This document shows positions 1 to 10,260 of a DNA stretch of 64,000 bases, one piece after another. Within the stretch, counting starts at the first letter, position 1. Every line of letters begins with the position of its first letter. Below the pieces are notes generated by a model. That model worked only from the letters and a program-made list of their open reading frames with translations. It had not been told where the DNA came from and searched no databases. A program made the translations under genes and the position numbers. This stretch comes from Xenorhabdus cabanillasii (GTDB lineage Bacteria > Pseudomonadota > Gammaproteobacteria > Enterobacterales > Enterobacteriaceae), in assembly GCF_003386665.1 (NCBI RefSeq), contig NZ_QTUB01000001.1, positions 4,271,623-4,335,622 of the forward strand. Direction: 5' to 3'.

Positions 1-1
1 C

Positions 2-211
2 GACCTGCCAAGAGGTCAGAAATCAGGGCTGAGCCATGCAATGGAAGTCTTGTCGGAAGTTGACGAGCTGAGCTTTAATTTCCTCCATAGCGAAGATGTG
101 GTCCGCCACCCTGTAGTTGCCAAAGTCGTTATTGCCTATGAAGCATGGGAAGCGACAGAGCAGAAACGTAAACAGGCGCTTAACGAAAAGCGCAGACAGG
201 AAGCGCAATGA
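2..211 (+). CDS. ybeZ: PhoH-like ATPase YbeZ (PhoL), C-terminal end only
   Basis: The first 69 codons of the window are the tail of a gene that starts upstream. The translation opens with [10 protein letters not shown] and ends in a charged helix rich in Lys, Arg, Glu and Gln, as the C-terminus of the PhoH-family P-loop ATPase YbeZ does. The family is an ATPase linked to RNA metabolism, and YbeZ is a known partner of YbeY. The stop codon TGA overlaps the ATG of ybeY as ATGA, so the two are translationally coupled, as in E. coli. The nucleotide-binding motifs lie outside the window. The identification rests on the tail sequence plus the conserved order ybeZ-ybeY-corC-lnt. Confidence 0.88.
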   Translation, partial: DLPRGQKSGLSHAMEVLSEVDELSFNFLHSEDVVRHPVVAKVVIAYEAWEATEQKRKQALNEKRRQEAQ

Positions 212-675
212 GTTCAGTTATATTAGATTTACAAATCGCGTGTGAAAACCCAACAGGACTTCCTGAGGAAGTCCTTTTCCAACGCTGGCTGGAAGGCGTT
301 TTGCCGCAATTTCAGGCTGAAAGTGAAGTGACAATCCGTGTTGTTGATGAGGCAGAAAGTCACGAATTAAACCTCATTTATCGCGGGAAAGACAAACCAA
401 CCAATGTGTTATCCTTCCCATTTGAAGCTCCGCCCGAAGTGGAACTGCCCTTACTCGGCGATTTGATTATATGCCGTCAGGTTGTTGAGAAAGAAGCGAA
501 AGAACAACAAAAAACGGTTGAAGAGCACTGGGTACACATGGTAGTTCACGGCTGTCTTCATCTACTTGGTTATGACCACATTGAAGATGAAGAAGCGGAA
601 GAAATGGAATCTCTGGAAACAGAAATCCTAAAAAAAATGGGTTATCCTGATCCTTATCTTGCGGAAAAAGAATAA
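208..675 (+). CDS. ybeY: Endoribonuclease YbeY (rRNA maturation factor)
   Basis: This 155-residue protein is a metal-dependent single-strand endoribonuclease needed for 16S rRNA 3' maturation and ribosome quality control. The signature is [11 protein letters not shown], with zinc ligands His114, His118 and His124 spaced H-x3-H-x5-H. The conserved TNVLSFPFE segment lies at about residues 65-73. Length is the usual one for the family. The start ATG overlaps the ybeZ stop, and about 130 bases with a strong hairpin separate it from corC. A short acidic tail follows the zinc site. The identification is secure from the motif and from the neighbours. Confidence 0.96.
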   Translation: MSSVILDLQIACENPTGLPEEVLFQRWLEGVLPQFQAESEVTIRVVDEAESHELNLIYRGKDKPTNVLSFPFEAPPEVELPLLGDLIICRQVVEKEAKEQQKTVEEHWVHMVVHGCLHLLGYDHIEDEEAEEMESLETEILKKMGYPDPYLAEKE

Positions 676-723
676 CCCCTAAGAACATTTTTATGTTAAA
701 CATTACGATCCGTACCCTATAGA

Positions 724-758
724 TTTCAGGATGCAGCCAACAAAGCTGCCACCTGAAA
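724..758. repeat. Inverted repeat between ybeY and corC
   Basis: The arms TTTCAGG (724-730) and CCTGAAA (752-758) enclose a second pair, GCAGC (733-737) and GCTGC (745-749). Together they form a two-part stem with a 2x2 internal mismatch and a 7-base loop. No run of T follows, so it is not a standard terminator. It may be an RNA processing or attenuation element inside the operon transcript; that role is inferred. Confidence 0.55.
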
Positions 759-807
759 GACGACAGGTATCTAACTTTAATTAATGAGGAATTTTAATTA
801 AAACGCC

Positions 808-1686
808 ATGAGCGACGACCATCCTTCTAGTAACGATAGCCCTAGTCCTAAGAAAGGCTTTTTTGCACTTCTTAACCAGATTTTTCACGGTGAGCCGAAA
901 AACCGTAACGATTTGGTTGAACTGATCCGTGATTCTGAACAGAATGACCTGATCGACCCTGATACCCGAGAGATGCTCGAAGGGGTAATGGATATTGCTG
1001 ACCAACGCGTGCGTGACATTATGATCCCGCGCTCACAAATCGTTACCTTAAAACGCAATCAATCTCTGGACGAATGTCTGGATGTGATTATCGATTCAGC
1101 CCACTCTCGCTTCCCTGTGATCAGTGAAGATAAAGATCACATTGAAGGCATCTTGATGGCAAAAGATCTTCTGCCATTTATGCGCACGAATACCGAGCCT
1201 TTCAGCATTGATAAAGTGCTGCGTCAGGCTGTCGTGGTGCCGGAAAGTAAGCGGGTTGACCGACTGCTGAAAGAATTCCGTTCTCAACGCTATCATATGG
1301 CAATTGTTATCGATGAATTCGGCGGTGTTTCCGGCCTTGTCACGATTGAGGATATACTTGAACTGATTGTGGGGGAAATTGAGGACGAATACGATGATGA
1401 TGAAGATAACGATATTCGTGCCTTGAGTCGCCATACTTATTCAGTGCGGGCATTGACTCAAATCGAAGACTTTAACGATGTTTTCAGTACTAATTTCAGC
1501 GACGAAGAAGTTGATACCATTGGCGGGTTGGTTATGCAGGCATTTGGACACCTGCCTTCCCGTGGAGAATCCATCAGCATTGATGGCTATCACTTCAAAG
1601 TAGCAATGGCAGATAGCCGGAAAATCATTCAGGTTCATGTCAAAATACCGGATGATGCTGAAGTTCCTGGCCTTGATAAAGATTAA
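808..1686 (+). CDS. corC: CorC (YbeX), CBS-domain protein of the CorC/HlyC family
   Basis: The 292-residue protein resembles E. coli YbeX over its whole length. Two CBS domains, which bind adenine nucleotides, occupy about residues 70-190. The C-terminal CorC/HlyC domain carries [16 protein letters not shown] at about residues 231-246. The historical role is in magnesium and cobalt efflux with CorA; links to ribosome metabolism have also been proposed, which fits its place after ybeY. The ATG at 808 is the only possible start, because an in-frame stop lies at 799-801. The visible GAGG at 786-789 is unusually far away (about 18 bases), so initiation may be weak. The gene is followed closely by lnt. 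Confidence 0.94.
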   Translation: MSDDHPSSNDSPSPKKGFFALLNQIFHGEPKNRNDLVELIRDSEQNDLIDPDTREMLEGVMDIADQRVRDIMIPRSQIVTLKRNQSLDECLDVIIDSAHSRFPVISEDKDHIEGILMAKDLLPFMRTNTEPFSIDKVLRQAVVVPESKRVDRLLKEFRSQRYHMAIVIDEFGGVSGLVTIEDILELIVGEIEDEYDDDEDNDIRALSRHTYSVRALTQIEDFNDVFSTNFSDEEVDTIGGLVMQAFGHLPSRGESISIDGYHFKVAMADSRKIIQVHVKIPDDAEVPGLDKD

Positions 1687-1696
1687 TAGGATCTGG

Positions 1697-3226
1697 ATGA
1701 ACAAAGCCTCATTAATGAATTGCCAGCGGCTGCGCGCTTTGCTGGCACTTTTCTTCGGAGCCAGTGGAACACTGGCTTTTTCACCTTTTGACTTCTGGCC
1801 CGCGGCCCTTATTTCTCTCTGTGGTCTGCAAATCCTGACACTTAACCGGACTACCCGACAAGCACTCTTTATTGGCTTCTGCTGGGGCCTTGGCCTGTTT
1901 GGCAGTGGTATAAACTGGATTTATGTCAGTATCGCGAATTTCGGAGGCATGCCAACCGCCGTTAATATCTTTTTGGTAATCCTGTTTTCCGCTTATCTTG
2001 CTCTTTATCCCGCTCTGTTTGCCGGGCTGCTTAACCGCTTCTTCCCGACCTCAAATGGGATAAGGTTAATCGTCGTCAGCCCTGCATTATGGCAATGCAC
2101 TGAATTTTTACGTGGTTGGATATTAACGGGTTTTCCGTGGCTACAATTCGGCTATAGCCAGATTGATGGCCCTTTGAAAGCAATTGCCCCGATTTTCGGA
2201 GTAGAAAGTATCACCTTCCTGCTAATGATGAGCAGTGGCTTGTTAGTTTTTGCTGCCTTTCATAAAAAACTCTCATCTGCCATCGCTGCCATTATCTTGT
2301 TACTGCTGCCGTGGCCAATGAGACATTATCAGTGGTATACCCTGATGCCGGCAAAATCAACCGACGTAGCACTGGTACAAGGCAATATTCCTCAGGAAAT
2401 AAAATGGGATCCCTCTGTATTAGGGAAAACCCTGGATATTTATCTGGATCATAGCCAGCCTTTTATCGGCAAAGTCCCTATTATTATCTGGCCAGAAGCA
2501 GCTATCCCTGATTACGAGTACAATCAGAATAATTTCCTGACCAAGCTGGATACTCTGCTCAGGCAACATAACACCAGCCTGATTACAGGTATTCCCGATG
2601 CACGTCCTGCACTGGATGGGTACAAGTTCTATAACAGTATCATCGTGTTAGGAGAAAAAACTCCTTACCAATATCCGGCGATTAGCCGCTATGACAAACA
2701 TCACCTTGTTCCATTTGGTGAGTTTGTTCCTCTGGCATCATTACTGCGTCCATTGGCTCCCTTCTTTAACCTGCCAATGTCCTCTTTCAGTCAGGGAAAT
2801 TATATACAACCTCAGCTTTCTGTTGCGGGACATGGAATTACCGCCGCAATCTGCTATGAAATTATTTTGGGCGAGCAAGTCCGTGATAACTTCAAACCCA
2901 GTACAGAGTTTCTGCTGACTGTTTCCAATGATGCCTGGTTTGGACATTCTATTGGGCCGTGGCAACATTTCCAAATGGCGCGTATGCGTTCCCTTGAACT
3001 GGGTCGTCCTCTGTTAAGAGGGACAAATAACGGAATTACAGCGGTAATCAAACCAGATGGTTCAATACAAGCCGAAATTCCACAATTTACTCGTCAAGTT
3101 TTGGAAACTAAAGTCACGCCAGCCAGTGGTATTACACCTTATTTCCGATTTGGTAATTGGCCAGTTTGGGGAATAACAGTGTTGTTTATTTTATTCGGAT
3201 TGATAAACAACCGTCGCCAAATCTAG
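1697..3226 (+). CDS. lnt: Apolipoprotein N-acyltransferase Lnt
   Basis: Lnt is the inner-membrane enzyme that adds the third acyl chain to the N-terminal cysteine of lipoproteins. The start chosen gives 509 residues and begins [15 protein letters not shown]; an upstream in-frame ATG at 1637 would overlap corC by 50 bases and add 20 residues not seen in relatives. Several hydrophobic segments fill the first 230 residues. The periplasmic nitrilase-like domain follows, with the catalytic triad readable as Glu267 (WPEAAIPDY), Lys334 (RYDKHHLVP) and Cys386 (ICYEI). A last membrane segment closes the protein. It is essential in E. coli and serves lipoproteins such as LptE, RlpA and YfiM elsewhere in this window. 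Confidence 0.95.
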   Translation: MNKASLMNCQRLRALLALFFGASGTLAFSPFDFWPAALISLCGLQILTLNRTTRQALFIGFCWGLGLFGSGINWIYVSIANFGGMPTAVNIFLVILFSAYLALYPALFAGLLNRFFPTSNGIRLIVVSPALWQCTEFLRGWILTGFPWLQFGYSQIDGPLKAIAPIFGVESITFLLMMSSGLLVFAAFHKKLSSAIAAIILLLLPWPMRHYQWYTLMPAKSTDVALVQGNIPQEIKWDPSVLGKTLDIYLDHSQPFIGKVPIIIWPEAAIPDYEYNQNNFLTKLDTLLRQHNTSLITGIPDARPALDGYKFYNSIIVLGEKTPYQYPAISRYDKHHLVPFGEFVPLASLLRPLAPFFNLPMSSFSQGNYIQPQLSVAGHGITAAICYEIILGEQVRDNFKPSTEFLLTVSNDAWFGHSIGPWQHFQMARMRSLELGRPLLRGTNNGITAVIKPDGSIQAEIPQFTRQVLETKVTPASGITPYFRFGNWPVWGITVLFILFGLINNRRQI

Positions 3227-3259
3227 CTAATCATTTAGTGATATTCCAGAAAATACCCA

Positions 3260-3305
3260 ATATAAGTCCAGAGGTTTAATTTATGCCCTGGACTTATATG
3301 TTTTT
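3260..3305 (+). terminator. Rho-independent terminator after lnt
   Basis: A 12-bp perfect stem is formed by ATATAAGTCCAG (3260-3271) and CTGGACTTATAT (3288-3299), followed by TGTTTTT. It ends the ybeZ-ybeY-corC-lnt transcript. Confidence 0.8.
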
Positions 3306-3653
3306 CACTTTTTCTCCTTGATAACCTCAATAAATATTACCCATCATAACTAATATCGAATATCAAATGCTTTAACAAAAGATAGGATTAAATTAAATAA
3401 TAATCAAAATAAAATATTTAATCCTAAAAAGTACAAACTGTGAGCAAGATTAAAAATTATTCACCTCAAATTCACACTTAAACAAAAGTGTTTATTTTTA
3501 GTGCGAAGCAGCTCGCGAAATGAAAACATATGGTTTAAAAAAAGTAACATTATGAATTATTTTTTTACAACCCATACACAAAACAATTCAAAAAATCGTT
3601 TCTATAAAAAACAGAAGCACCAATATGTGCAAGATTTGCAAACAAACCCAACT
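3306..3653. other. A+T-rich non-coding leader region of gltI
   Basis: No credible gene was seen between the lnt terminator and the repeat array in front of gltI. The stretch is strongly A+T-rich and should hold the gltIJKL promoter. Small open frames here have no ribosome-binding site and no recognisable similarity. Confidence 0.5.
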
Positions 3654-3723
3654 TTGCGCAAAGCAGTTTGTAGAAAATCTGTTGTACAAAACAAACTGTA
3701 CAAAATAAGTTGCGCAAAACAAC
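3654..3723 (+). repeat. Five-unit 14-bp tandem repeat array before gltI
   Basis: Five consecutive 14-bp units start at 3654, 3668, 3682, 3696 and 3710. Each begins with a version of the palindrome TTGYRCAA: TTGCGCAA, TTGTAGAA, TTGTACAA, CTGTACAA and TTGCGCAA. A-rich hexamers fill the rest of each unit. The array ends 7 bases before the AGGAG ribosome-binding site of gltI, so it probably lies in the 5' untranslated RNA or immediately around the promoter. It could be an operator cluster, an RNA-binding array or an expanded microsatellite-like repeat; the sequence does not decide. Confidence 0.75.
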
Positions 3724-3741
3724 CAAATGAAGGAGCTGTAT

Positions 3742-4629
3742 ATGCGTAAATTGATGTTAACCATGATGTTGCTTAGCGCGGCAGGGGCTGTCCATGCTGA
3801 GGAATTGACTGGAACATTAAAAAAAATCAAAGACAGTGGTGTTGTTGCTGTCGGACACAGAGAATCTTCTGTTCCATTTGCTTACTATGATGCTAAACAG
3901 AATGTTGTCGGTTATGCCCAGGACTATTCCAATTTAATTGTGGAGGCGATTAAGAAAAAAATTAATGCGCCCAACCTGCAAGTTAAGCTGATCCCTGTCA
4001 CTTCTCAAAACCGTATTCCATTGCTACAAAACGGTACTTTTGATTTTGAATGTGGCTCAACCACTAATACCCCTGAGCGCCAAAAACAAGCTGCGTTCTC
4101 CAATACCATCTTTATCGTCAACACACGCCTGCTGACTAATAAGGATTCAGGGATCAAAGGATTTGACGATCTGACCGGAAAAAATGTCGTTGTAAGCGCA
4201 GGCACAACTTCTGAAATATTGCTGAATAAACTTAATGACGAAAAGAAAATGAAAATGCGCATTATCAGTGCAAAAGATCATGGCGATTCATTCCGTACGC
4301 TGGAATCAGGCCGCGCTGCTGCCTTCATGATCGACGATGCACTACTGGCAGGTGAACGTGCAAAAGCGAAAAAACCTGATCAGTGGATTATCGTCGGTGA
4401 ACCTCAATCCAAAGAAGCTTACGGTTGTCTGATGCGCAAAAACGATCCTCAATTCAAAAAGTTGCTGGATGACACTGTTGCAGAAATACAAACTTCTGGC
4501 CGGGCAGAAAAAATGTTTGCTCGCTGGTTCAAAGAGCCAATTCCACCTAAGAATTTGAATCTGAACTTCACTCTGCCAGACGAAATGAAAGATTTGTTTA
4601 AATCACCAAATGATAAGTCTCTAAATTAA
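3742..4629 (+). CDS. gltI: Glutamate/aspartate ABC transporter substrate-binding protein GltI
   Basis: This is the periplasmic receptor of the GltIJKL importer. It is 295 residues long from the ATG at 3742, which has AGGAG at 3731-3735; the in-frame ATG at 3727 is upstream of that site and is rejected. A signal peptide runs from MRKLMLTMM to a likely cut after VHA near residue 20. The mature part is a type II solute-binding fold, with the family pattern GVVAVGHRESSVPFAYYD at about residues 33-50 and the FEC-GSTTNT segment near residue 110. A strong terminator separates it from gltJ, which would let the binding protein be made in excess of the membrane components. Confidence 0.95.
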   Translation: MRKLMLTMMLLSAAGAVHAEELTGTLKKIKDSGVVAVGHRESSVPFAYYDAKQNVVGYAQDYSNLIVEAIKKKINAPNLQVKLIPVTSQNRIPLLQNGTFDFECGSTTNTPERQKQAAFSNTIFIVNTRLLTNKDSGIKGFDDLTGKNVVVSAGTTSEILLNKLNDEKKMKMRIISAKDHGDSFRTLESGRAAAFMIDDALLAGERAKAKKPDQWIIVGEPQSKEAYGCLMRKNDPQFKKLLDDTVAEIQTSGRAEKMFARWFKEPIPPKNLNLNFTLPDEMKDLFKSPNDKSLN

Positions 4630-4665
4630 TAAACCGAAGATCCCGATTTTATTGGCACGACGGGT

Positions 4666-4696
4666 ATGAGGTAGTCGTTCCCTACCTCATTTTTTT
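4666..4696 (+). terminator. Terminator in the gltI-gltJ gap, possible SroC-like 3' end
   Basis: ATGAGGTAG (4666-4674) pairs with CTACCTCAT (4682-4690) and is followed by six T. In E. coli and Salmonella the same gap ends the small RNA SroC, a processed gltI 3' fragment that sponges GcvB. Position and terminator agree with that. The body of SroC could not be recognised by eye, so only the terminator is claimed here. Confidence 0.8.
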
Positions 4697-4716
4697 ATGC
4701 TTCAGGGAGCATGTGT

Positions 4717-5457
4717 ATGTCAGTTGATTGGAATTGGGGTATCTTTCTGCAAGAAGCCCCTTTTGGTAATACCACCTATCTTGGGTGGATCATTTCTGGA
4801 TTGCAGGTGACAATTGCTCTTTCTATCTGCGCCTGGATTATTGCATTTATTGTCGGTTCGTTTTTTGGCATTCTTCGTACTGTTCCGAATAAATTTCTGG
4901 CAGGACTGGGAACCTGTTATGTTGAGCTGTTCCGTAACATTCCTCTTATCGTCCAATTTTTTGTCTGGTATTTGGTTGTACCAGAATTCCTGCCTAAAGA
5001 CCTGAGTAATTGGTTCAAGGTGGATTTGGATCCCAATATCCAATTTTTTCTTTCCTCGGTAATTTGTCTGGGGCTATTCACTGCGGCCCGTGTATGCGAA
5101 CAGGTTCGTGCAGCCATTCAATCGCTGCCACGAGGGCAAAAAGCCGCAGGGCTGGCAGTGGGTCTGACACTGCCACAAACCTACCGTTATGTCCTGCTAC
5201 CTAATGCCTATCGTGTCATTATTCCACCAATGACATCAGAAATGCTTAACCTGGTGAAGAATTCCGCGATTGCCTCAACTATCGGTTTGGTAGACATGGC
5301 AGCACAAGCAGGAAAATTACTGGACTATTCAGCGCATGCATATGAAACATTTACAGCAATCACACTGGCATATGTTGGAATCAATCTCGTTATTATGCTT
5401 GCAATGAGTATGCTTGAGAAAAAAGTACGGTTGCCGGGCAACATGGGGGGCCGATAA
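4717..5457 (+). CDS. gltJ: Glutamate/aspartate ABC transporter permease GltJ
   Basis: GltJ is one of two membrane subunits of the importer. The 246-residue reading from 4717 ([12 protein letters not shown]) matches the E. coli protein and puts AGGGAG at 4704-4709 at a normal distance; an ATG at 4711 would lie directly against that site. It has hydrophobic segments throughout and the HisMQ-type permease loop around [19 protein letters not shown] (about residues 132-150), which contacts the ATPase. The stop is separated from the gltK ATG by only two bases, so the two permeases are co-translated. Confidence 0.95.
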   Translation: MSVDWNWGIFLQEAPFGNTTYLGWIISGLQVTIALSICAWIIAFIVGSFFGILRTVPNKFLAGLGTCYVELFRNIPLIVQFFVWYLVVPEFLPKDLSNWFKVDLDPNIQFFLSSVICLGLFTAARVCEQVRAAIQSLPRGQKAAGLAVGLTLPQTYRYVLLPNAYRVIIPPMTSEMLNLVKNSAIASTIGLVDMAAQAGKLLDYSAHAYETFTAITLAYVGINLVIMLAMSMLEKKVRLPGNMGGR

Positions 5458-5459
5458 AA

Positions 5460-6134
5460 ATGTATCAATTTGACTGGAGTTCCATTATTCCTAGCCTGCC
5501 TCTGTTGTTGAACGGGTTAATCATCACGGCTGAAATTACCACAATAGCCATTATCATCGGTATTGCCTGGGGAACGGCTCTGGCAGTAATGCGCCTTTCT
5601 TCCATTAAGGTACTGAGCTGGTTTGCCACCTTATATGTCAACCTCTTCCGCTCTGTACCTCTGGTAATGGTATTGTTATGGTTTTATTTAATTGTGCCTA
5701 GCTTAGTCCAAAATGTTCTAGGCATATCACCAAAAACTGATATCCGTTTAATCTCTGCAATGGTAGCGTTCTCGCTCTTTGAAGCAGCCTATTATTCCGA
5801 AATTATCCGGGCAGGTATTCAGAGTATTTCCCGTGGTCAGTCATCTGCGTCACTGGCACTGGGAATGACTCATATGCAAAGTATGCGTCTGGTCATCCTG
5901 CCACAGGCATTCCGTGCGATGATCCCATTACTGCTAACACAAGGCATTGTATTATTTCAGGATACCTCTCTGGTATATGTATTAAGTCTGGCAGATTTTT
6001 TCCGGACAGCAGCCAATATCGGTGAGCGTGATGGTACACAGATAGAAATGGTTCTGTTTGCCGGTTTTATTTATTTTGTGATTAGTTTTTCCGCTTCCAT
6101 GCTGGTTAACTATTTGAAGAAAAGGACTATTTGA
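5460..6134 (+). CDS. gltK: Glutamate/aspartate ABC transporter permease GltK
   Basis: This is the second membrane subunit, 224 residues. It begins [17 protein letters not shown] and has about five membrane spans. The cytoplasmic coupling loop reads [18 protein letters not shown] near residues 121-138, parallel to the loop in GltJ. The end of the gene overlaps gltL as TGATG, which indicates translational coupling to the ATPase. Length and sequence agree with E. coli GltK. Confidence 0.95.
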   Translation: MYQFDWSSIIPSLPLLLNGLIITAEITTIAIIIGIAWGTALAVMRLSSIKVLSWFATLYVNLFRSVPLVMVLLWFYLIVPSLVQNVLGISPKTDIRLISAMVAFSLFEAAYYSEIIRAGIQSISRGQSSASLALGMTHMQSMRLVILPQAFRAMIPLLLTQGIVLFQDTSLVYVLSLADFFRTAANIGERDGTQIEMVLFAGFIYFVISFSASMLVNYLKKRTI

Positions 6135-6859
6135 TGATTTCCCTGAAAAATGTATCCAAGTGGTATGGCCAATTTCAGGTTCTGAATGACTGCTCAACTG
6201 AAGTCAAAAAAGGCGAAGTAGTGGTAGTCTGTGGACCTTCTGGTTCCGGTAAATCCACGCTGATAAAAACAGTCAATGGCCTTGAAGCTGTCCAGCAAGG
6301 TGAAATTTGGGTAAACGGAACAAAAGTAAATGATAAAGGCACAAATCTGGCTCAACTACGTTCCAAAGTTGGCATGGTGTTTCAACATTTTGAACTGTTT
6401 CCCCATCTGTCTATCATTGACAATCTGACACTGGCTCAGGTCAAGGTCTTAAAGCGTGATAAACAAACTGCGGCTGAAAAAGGCTTAAAACTATTAGAGC
6501 GTGTTGGGTTAGCAAATCACGCCAATAAATTACCTGCCCAACTTTCCGGTGGGCAACAACAGCGTGTCGCCATTGCCCGTGCGCTTTGCATGGATCCCAT
6601 CGCTATGTTGTTTGACGAACCAACTTCCGCCCTTGATCCAGAAATGATCAATGAAGTACTGGATGTTATGGTTGAACTGGCTAACGAAGGGATGACCATG
6701 ATGGTTGTTACCCATGAAATGGGATTTGCCAAAAAAGTTGCCCATCGCGTTATCTTTATGGATGAAGGCACTATTGTCGAAGACAGCAAGAAAGAAGAGT
6801 TCTTCGCCAACCCTAAATCAGAACGTGCCCGCGATTTTCTGGCGAAGATCCTGCACTAA
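6134..6859 (+). CDS. gltL: Glutamate/aspartate ABC transporter ATP-binding protein GltL
   Basis: GltL is the 241-residue ATPase that powers GltJK. The Walker A motif GPSGSGKST lies near residues 34-42, the ABC signature LSGGQQQR near 137-144 and Walker B AMLFDEP near 157-163. The start is taken as the ATG at 6134 ([12 protein letters not shown]), matching E. coli; a TTG at 6131 is possible but unnecessary. The gene closes the gltIJKL operon and is followed by a G+C-rich hairpin. Confidence 0.96.
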   Translation: MISLKNVSKWYGQFQVLNDCSTEVKKGEVVVVCGPSGSGKSTLIKTVNGLEAVQQGEIWVNGTKVNDKGTNLAQLRSKVGMVFQHFELFPHLSIIDNLTLAQVKVLKRDKQTAAEKGLKLLERVGLANHANKLPAQLSGGQQQRVAIARALCMDPIAMLFDEPTSALDPEMINEVLDVMVELANEGMTMMVVTHEMGFAKKVAHRVIFMDEGTIVEDSKKEEFFANPKSERARDFLAKILH

Positions 6860-6868
6860 TTTACCTTT

Positions 6869-6898
6869 GTCGGCGGATAATACTTTACCGCCGACTTT
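6869..6898 (+). terminator. Probable terminator after gltL
   Basis: GTCGGCGG (6869-6876) pairs with CCGCCGAC (6888-6895) and is followed by only three T. The stem is strong and the U tract short, so termination may be partial. Confidence 0.6.
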
Positions 6899-7052
6899 AA
6901 ACCATGACTAAATGCAGTAATTTTCCGTGTTCTTCCTATAACAAGTGTTGTTGCCCCAATTCCTATCCGCTATGCTATGTCATCCTAAATTTCATAAACA
7001 AACACGCTCGCTAAAAGCGTAGCTGATTACTCACCATAGGATTATCGGTGCC

Positions 7053-9647
7053 ATGCAAGAACAATATCGTCCAGAAGACATAGAGCAACAAGTCCAGCTT
7101 CATTGGCAAGAGAAGCAAACTTTTAAAGTGACCGAAGACAGCAGCAAAGAAAAATACTATTGCCTGTCTATGCTACCTTATCCTTCTGGCCGACTACATA
7201 TGGGCCATGTTCGTAATTACACTATTGGTGATGTGATCTCCCGTTACCAGCGTATGCTTGGCAAAAACGTACTGCAACCTTTCGGTTGGGATGCCTTCGG
7301 CCTGCCAGCAGAAGGCGCTGCGGTTAAGAACAAAACCGCCCCGGCTCCGTGGACTTATTCCAACATCGAATACATGAAAGACCAGCTGAAAATGCTAGGA
7401 TTCGGTTATGATTGGGATCGTGAAGTCACAACCTGTACACCAGAATATTATCGTTGGGAGCAGTGGTTCTTTACTAAGTTGTATGAAAAAGGACTGGTTT
7501 ACAAAAAAACCTCTGCTGTTAACTGGTGCCCAAATGACCTGACAGTTCTGGCAAATGAACAAGTTATTGATGGCTGCTGCTGGCGTTGTGACAGCCAGGT
7601 AGAACGCAAAGAAATCCCACAGTGGTTTATTAAAATCACCGATTATGCGGAAGAACTGTTAAATGATCTGGATAAACTGGAAGACTGGCCTGAACAGGTT
7701 AAAGTCATGCAGCGTAACTGGATCGGTCGTTCTGAAGGTGTCGAAATCACCTTCGATGTCGCTGATAACCAAGAAAAACTGACCGTTTATACGACCCGCC
7801 CAGATACCTTTATGGGAGCAACCTATGTTGCCGTAGCCGCAGGTCATCCTCTGGCAAAACAAGCTGCGGAAAATAATCCTGAGCTGGCTGAATTCATCAA
7901 TGAATGCCGTAATACCAAAGTTGCCGAAGCAGACATGGCAACTATGGAGAAAAAAGGCATGTCAACCGGTATGTTCGTTATCCACCCATTAACCAATGAA
8001 CGAATCGCTATCTGGGTTGCTAACTTCGTACTGATGGAATACGGCACAGGTGCTGTTATGGCAGTTCCAGCTCATGACCAACGTGACTGGGAGTTTGCCA
8101 CTAAGTACAACCTGCCAATAAAAGTGGTTATTCTGGATAACGATGGTAACGTACCAACGGTTCAGGAAGCTGCCGTCACCGATAAAAACGCGCTGGTTAA
8201 TTCCGGTGAGTTCAGTGGCCTGAGCCACGAAGAGGGCTTCAATGCCATTGCAGATAAGCTGGTTGAGATGGGAGTTGGCAAACGCAAAGTTAACTATCGT
8301 CTGCGTGACTGGGGTGTTTCCCGTCAGCGTTACTGGGGAGCACCAATTCCAATGGCAACACTGGAAGATAGTACTGTTGTACCTGTTCCTGAAGATCAAC
8401 TGCCAGTGATCCTGCCAGAAGATGTTGTGATGGATGGCATTACCAGCCCAATCAAAGCTGACCCTGAGTGGGCAAAAACTACTATCAACGGCCAACCGGC
8501 TCTGCGTGAAACCGATACCTTCGACACCTTTATGGAATCATCATGGTATTACGCACGCTATACCTGCCCGGATTACGACAAAGGTATGCTTGATTCTACT
8601 GCCGCTAACTATTGGCTGCCCGTGGATCAATATATCGGTGGTATTGAACACGCTATCATGCACCTGATGTATTTCCGTTTCTTCCACAAATTGATGCGGG
8701 ACGCAGGCTTAGTTAACTCTGATGAACCAGCAAAACGTCTGTTATGTCAAGGCATGGTTCTGGCTGATGCTTTCTATTACACCGGCAGCAACGGTGAAAA
8801 AGTTTGGGTGTCACCGGCCGATGCAATCGTTGAACGTGATGAAAAAGGACGCATTATAAAAGCAATGGATCAGGCTGGTCATGAGTTGATCTATACTGGC
8901 ATGAGCAAAATGTCAAAATCCAAAAATAACGGTATCGATCCACAACTTATGGTTGATAAATATGGCGCTGATACCGTTCGCTTGTTTATGATGTTCGCTG
9001 CACCACCAGAGCTGACTCTGGAATGGCAGGAATCTGGTGTGGAAGGGGCTAACCGTTTCCTGAAACGTGTATGGCGTCTGGTTTATGAGCACATTAATAA
9101 AAACGCAGACAAAGGCGAATTCCAACTGTTGGACATTGCTAACTTGACAACAGAGCAGAGAGATTTGCGTCGTGATCTGCACAAAACGATTGCTAAAGTT
9201 ACTGATGATATCGGTCGTCGCCAGGCATTCAATACCGCAGTTGCCGCTATCATGGAACTGATGAACAAACTGACTCGTGCACCACAGGAAACAGAGCAGG
9301 ATCGCGCTCTGATGCAAGAAGCGCTGACAGCAATTGTGCGTATGCTTTCACCTATCACGCCACATGCTTGTTTCGTTATGTGGAAAGCGCTCGGTAATGA
9401 AAGTGACATTGATGTTGCTGAATGGCCGAAGGCTGATGAACAGGCGATGGTTGATGATACTAAACTGGTCATCATCCAGATTAATGGTAAAGTCCGTGGC
9501 CGCGTTACTGTACCGGCAGATGCGACAAAAGAGTACGTTCAGGAGATGGCAACCCAGGAATACAGCGTAACGAAATATCTTGAAGGCGTTAGTATTCGTA
9601 AAGTCATCTATGTTCCGGGCAAATTGCTAAATCTGGTCGTTGGCTGA
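7053..9647 (+). CDS. leuS: Leucyl-tRNA synthetase
   Basis: The 864-residue protein charges tRNA-Leu and is a class I enzyme; E. coli LeuS has 860 residues. The HIGH-type motif is HMGH at residues 49-52 and the second signature is KMSKS at residues 619-623. The CP1 editing domain lies between them, with the threonine-rich [12 protein letters not shown] segment near residue 250. The zinc-like CPND and CWRC cysteines are near residues 159 and 176. It heads the leuS-lptE-holA-nadD group as in E. coli. No T-box or leader peptide was recognised in the 190 bases upstream. Confidence 0.97.
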   Translation: MQEQYRPEDIEQQVQLHWQEKQTFKVTEDSSKEKYYCLSMLPYPSGRLHMGHVRNYTIGDVISRYQRMLGKNVLQPFGWDAFGLPAEGAAVKNKTAPAPWTYSNIEYMKDQLKMLGFGYDWDREVTTCTPEYYRWEQWFFTKLYEKGLVYKKTSAVNWCPNDLTVLANEQVIDGCCWRCDSQVERKEIPQWFIKITDYAEELLNDLDKLEDWPEQVKVMQRNWIGRSEGVEITFDVADNQEKLTVYTTRPDTFMGATYVAVAAGHPLAKQAAENNPELAEFINECRNTKVAEADMATMEKKGMSTGMFVIHPLTNERIAIWVANFVLMEYGTGAVMAVPAHDQRDWEFATKYNLPIKVVILDNDGNVPTVQEAAVTDKNALVNSGEFSGLSHEEGFNAIADKLVEMGVGKRKVNYRLRDWGVSRQRYWGAPIPMATLEDSTVVPVPEDQLPVILPEDVVMDGITSPIKADPEWAKTTINGQPALRETDTFDTFMESSWYYARYTCPDYDKGMLDSTAANYWLPVDQYIGGIEHAIMHLMYFRFFHKLMRDAGLVNSDEPAKRLLCQGMVLADAFYYTGSNGEKVWVSPADAIVERDEKGRIIKAMDQAGHELIYTGMSKMSKSKNNGIDPQLMVDKYGADTVRLFMMFAAPPELTLEWQESGVEGANRFLKRVWRLVYEHINKNADKGEFQLLDIANLTTEQRDLRRDLHKTIAKVTDDIGRRQAFNTAVAAIMELMNKLTRAPQETEQDRALMQEALTAIVRMLSPITPHACFVMWKALGNESDIDVAEWPKADEQAMVDDTKLVIIQINGKVRGRVTVPADATKEYVQEMATQEYSVTKYLEGVSIRKVIYVPGKLLNLVVG

Positions 9648-9714
9648 TATTAGCTGATAATGGGAGGCCATTCTTGTGATAAAAAGTGTGGCAGTAAATG
9701 TGATAGGAAAAAAT

Positions 9715-10260
9715 ATGCGGCATCGTATTTTCACGTTGTTGCTGGGGTTAGCGGTGCTGGTCACCGCTGGCTGCGGTTTTCACCTTCGTGGCACAACACA
9801 AGTACCAAAAGAACTTCAAACGTTACAGTTGAGTTCAAGTGATCCATACGGGCCACTGGCACGGGCAGTACGCCAGCAACTACGTCTGAATGACGTCAAA
9901 ATTGTTGAACAGGCCAGTGCCTCTGTTCCGATCCTGAAACTGTTAGGTTCAAGTGAAAATAAAAAAACTGTTTCAGTATTTCAGGATGGTAAAGCAGCAG
10001 AACGCCAGCTAGTACTAGATGTTGATGCACAAGTTCTGATGCCAAATGGCAGTATCTACCCATTGCAGGCAAGGGTTGATCGCGCTTTCTTTGATAACCC
10101 GTTGGAAGCTCTGGCAAAAGATGCAGAAAATGAACTGATTCAGCAAGAAATGCGTGAACAAGCTGCCCGCCAGCTTATACGCCAACTGCTGACTGTTCAG
10201 AGTGCAGAACAGCTAAAATCTGCTAAAAAACAGCAAGCAGAAACTGTGCAAAAACAATGA
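9715..10260 (+). CDS. lptE: LPS-assembly lipoprotein LptE (RlpB)
   Basis: LptE plugs the LptD barrel in the outer membrane and helps deliver lipopolysaccharide to the surface. From the ATG at 9715 the protein has 181 residues, with the classic lipoprotein signal [20 protein letters not shown] and acylated Cys20. A GTG at 9676 has a good GGAGG at 9663-9667 and would add 13 residues; it cannot be excluded. The stop overlaps the holA start as ATGA. The C-terminal tail is rich in Gln, Lys and Ala, as in relatives. Confidence 0.93.
   Translation: MRHRIFTLLLGLAVLVTAGCGFHLRGTTQVPKELQTLQLSSSDPYGPLARAVRQQLRLNDVKIVEQASASVPILKLLGSSENKKTVSVFQDGKAAERQLVLDVDAQVLMPNGSIYPLQARVDRAFFDNPLEALAKDAENELIQQEMREQAARQLIRQLLTVQSAEQLKSAKKQQAETVQKQ

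Noticed and set aside
1637..1696. Longer start for lnt with 20 extra residues
   Set aside because: It overlaps corC by 50 bases. The start at 1697 reproduces the E. coli length and the catalytic residue numbering.
3501..3749. An 82-codon open frame upstream of gltI
   Set aside because: It runs through the repeat array, overlaps the gltI start and has low-complexity Lys/Gln/Asn content with no similarity.
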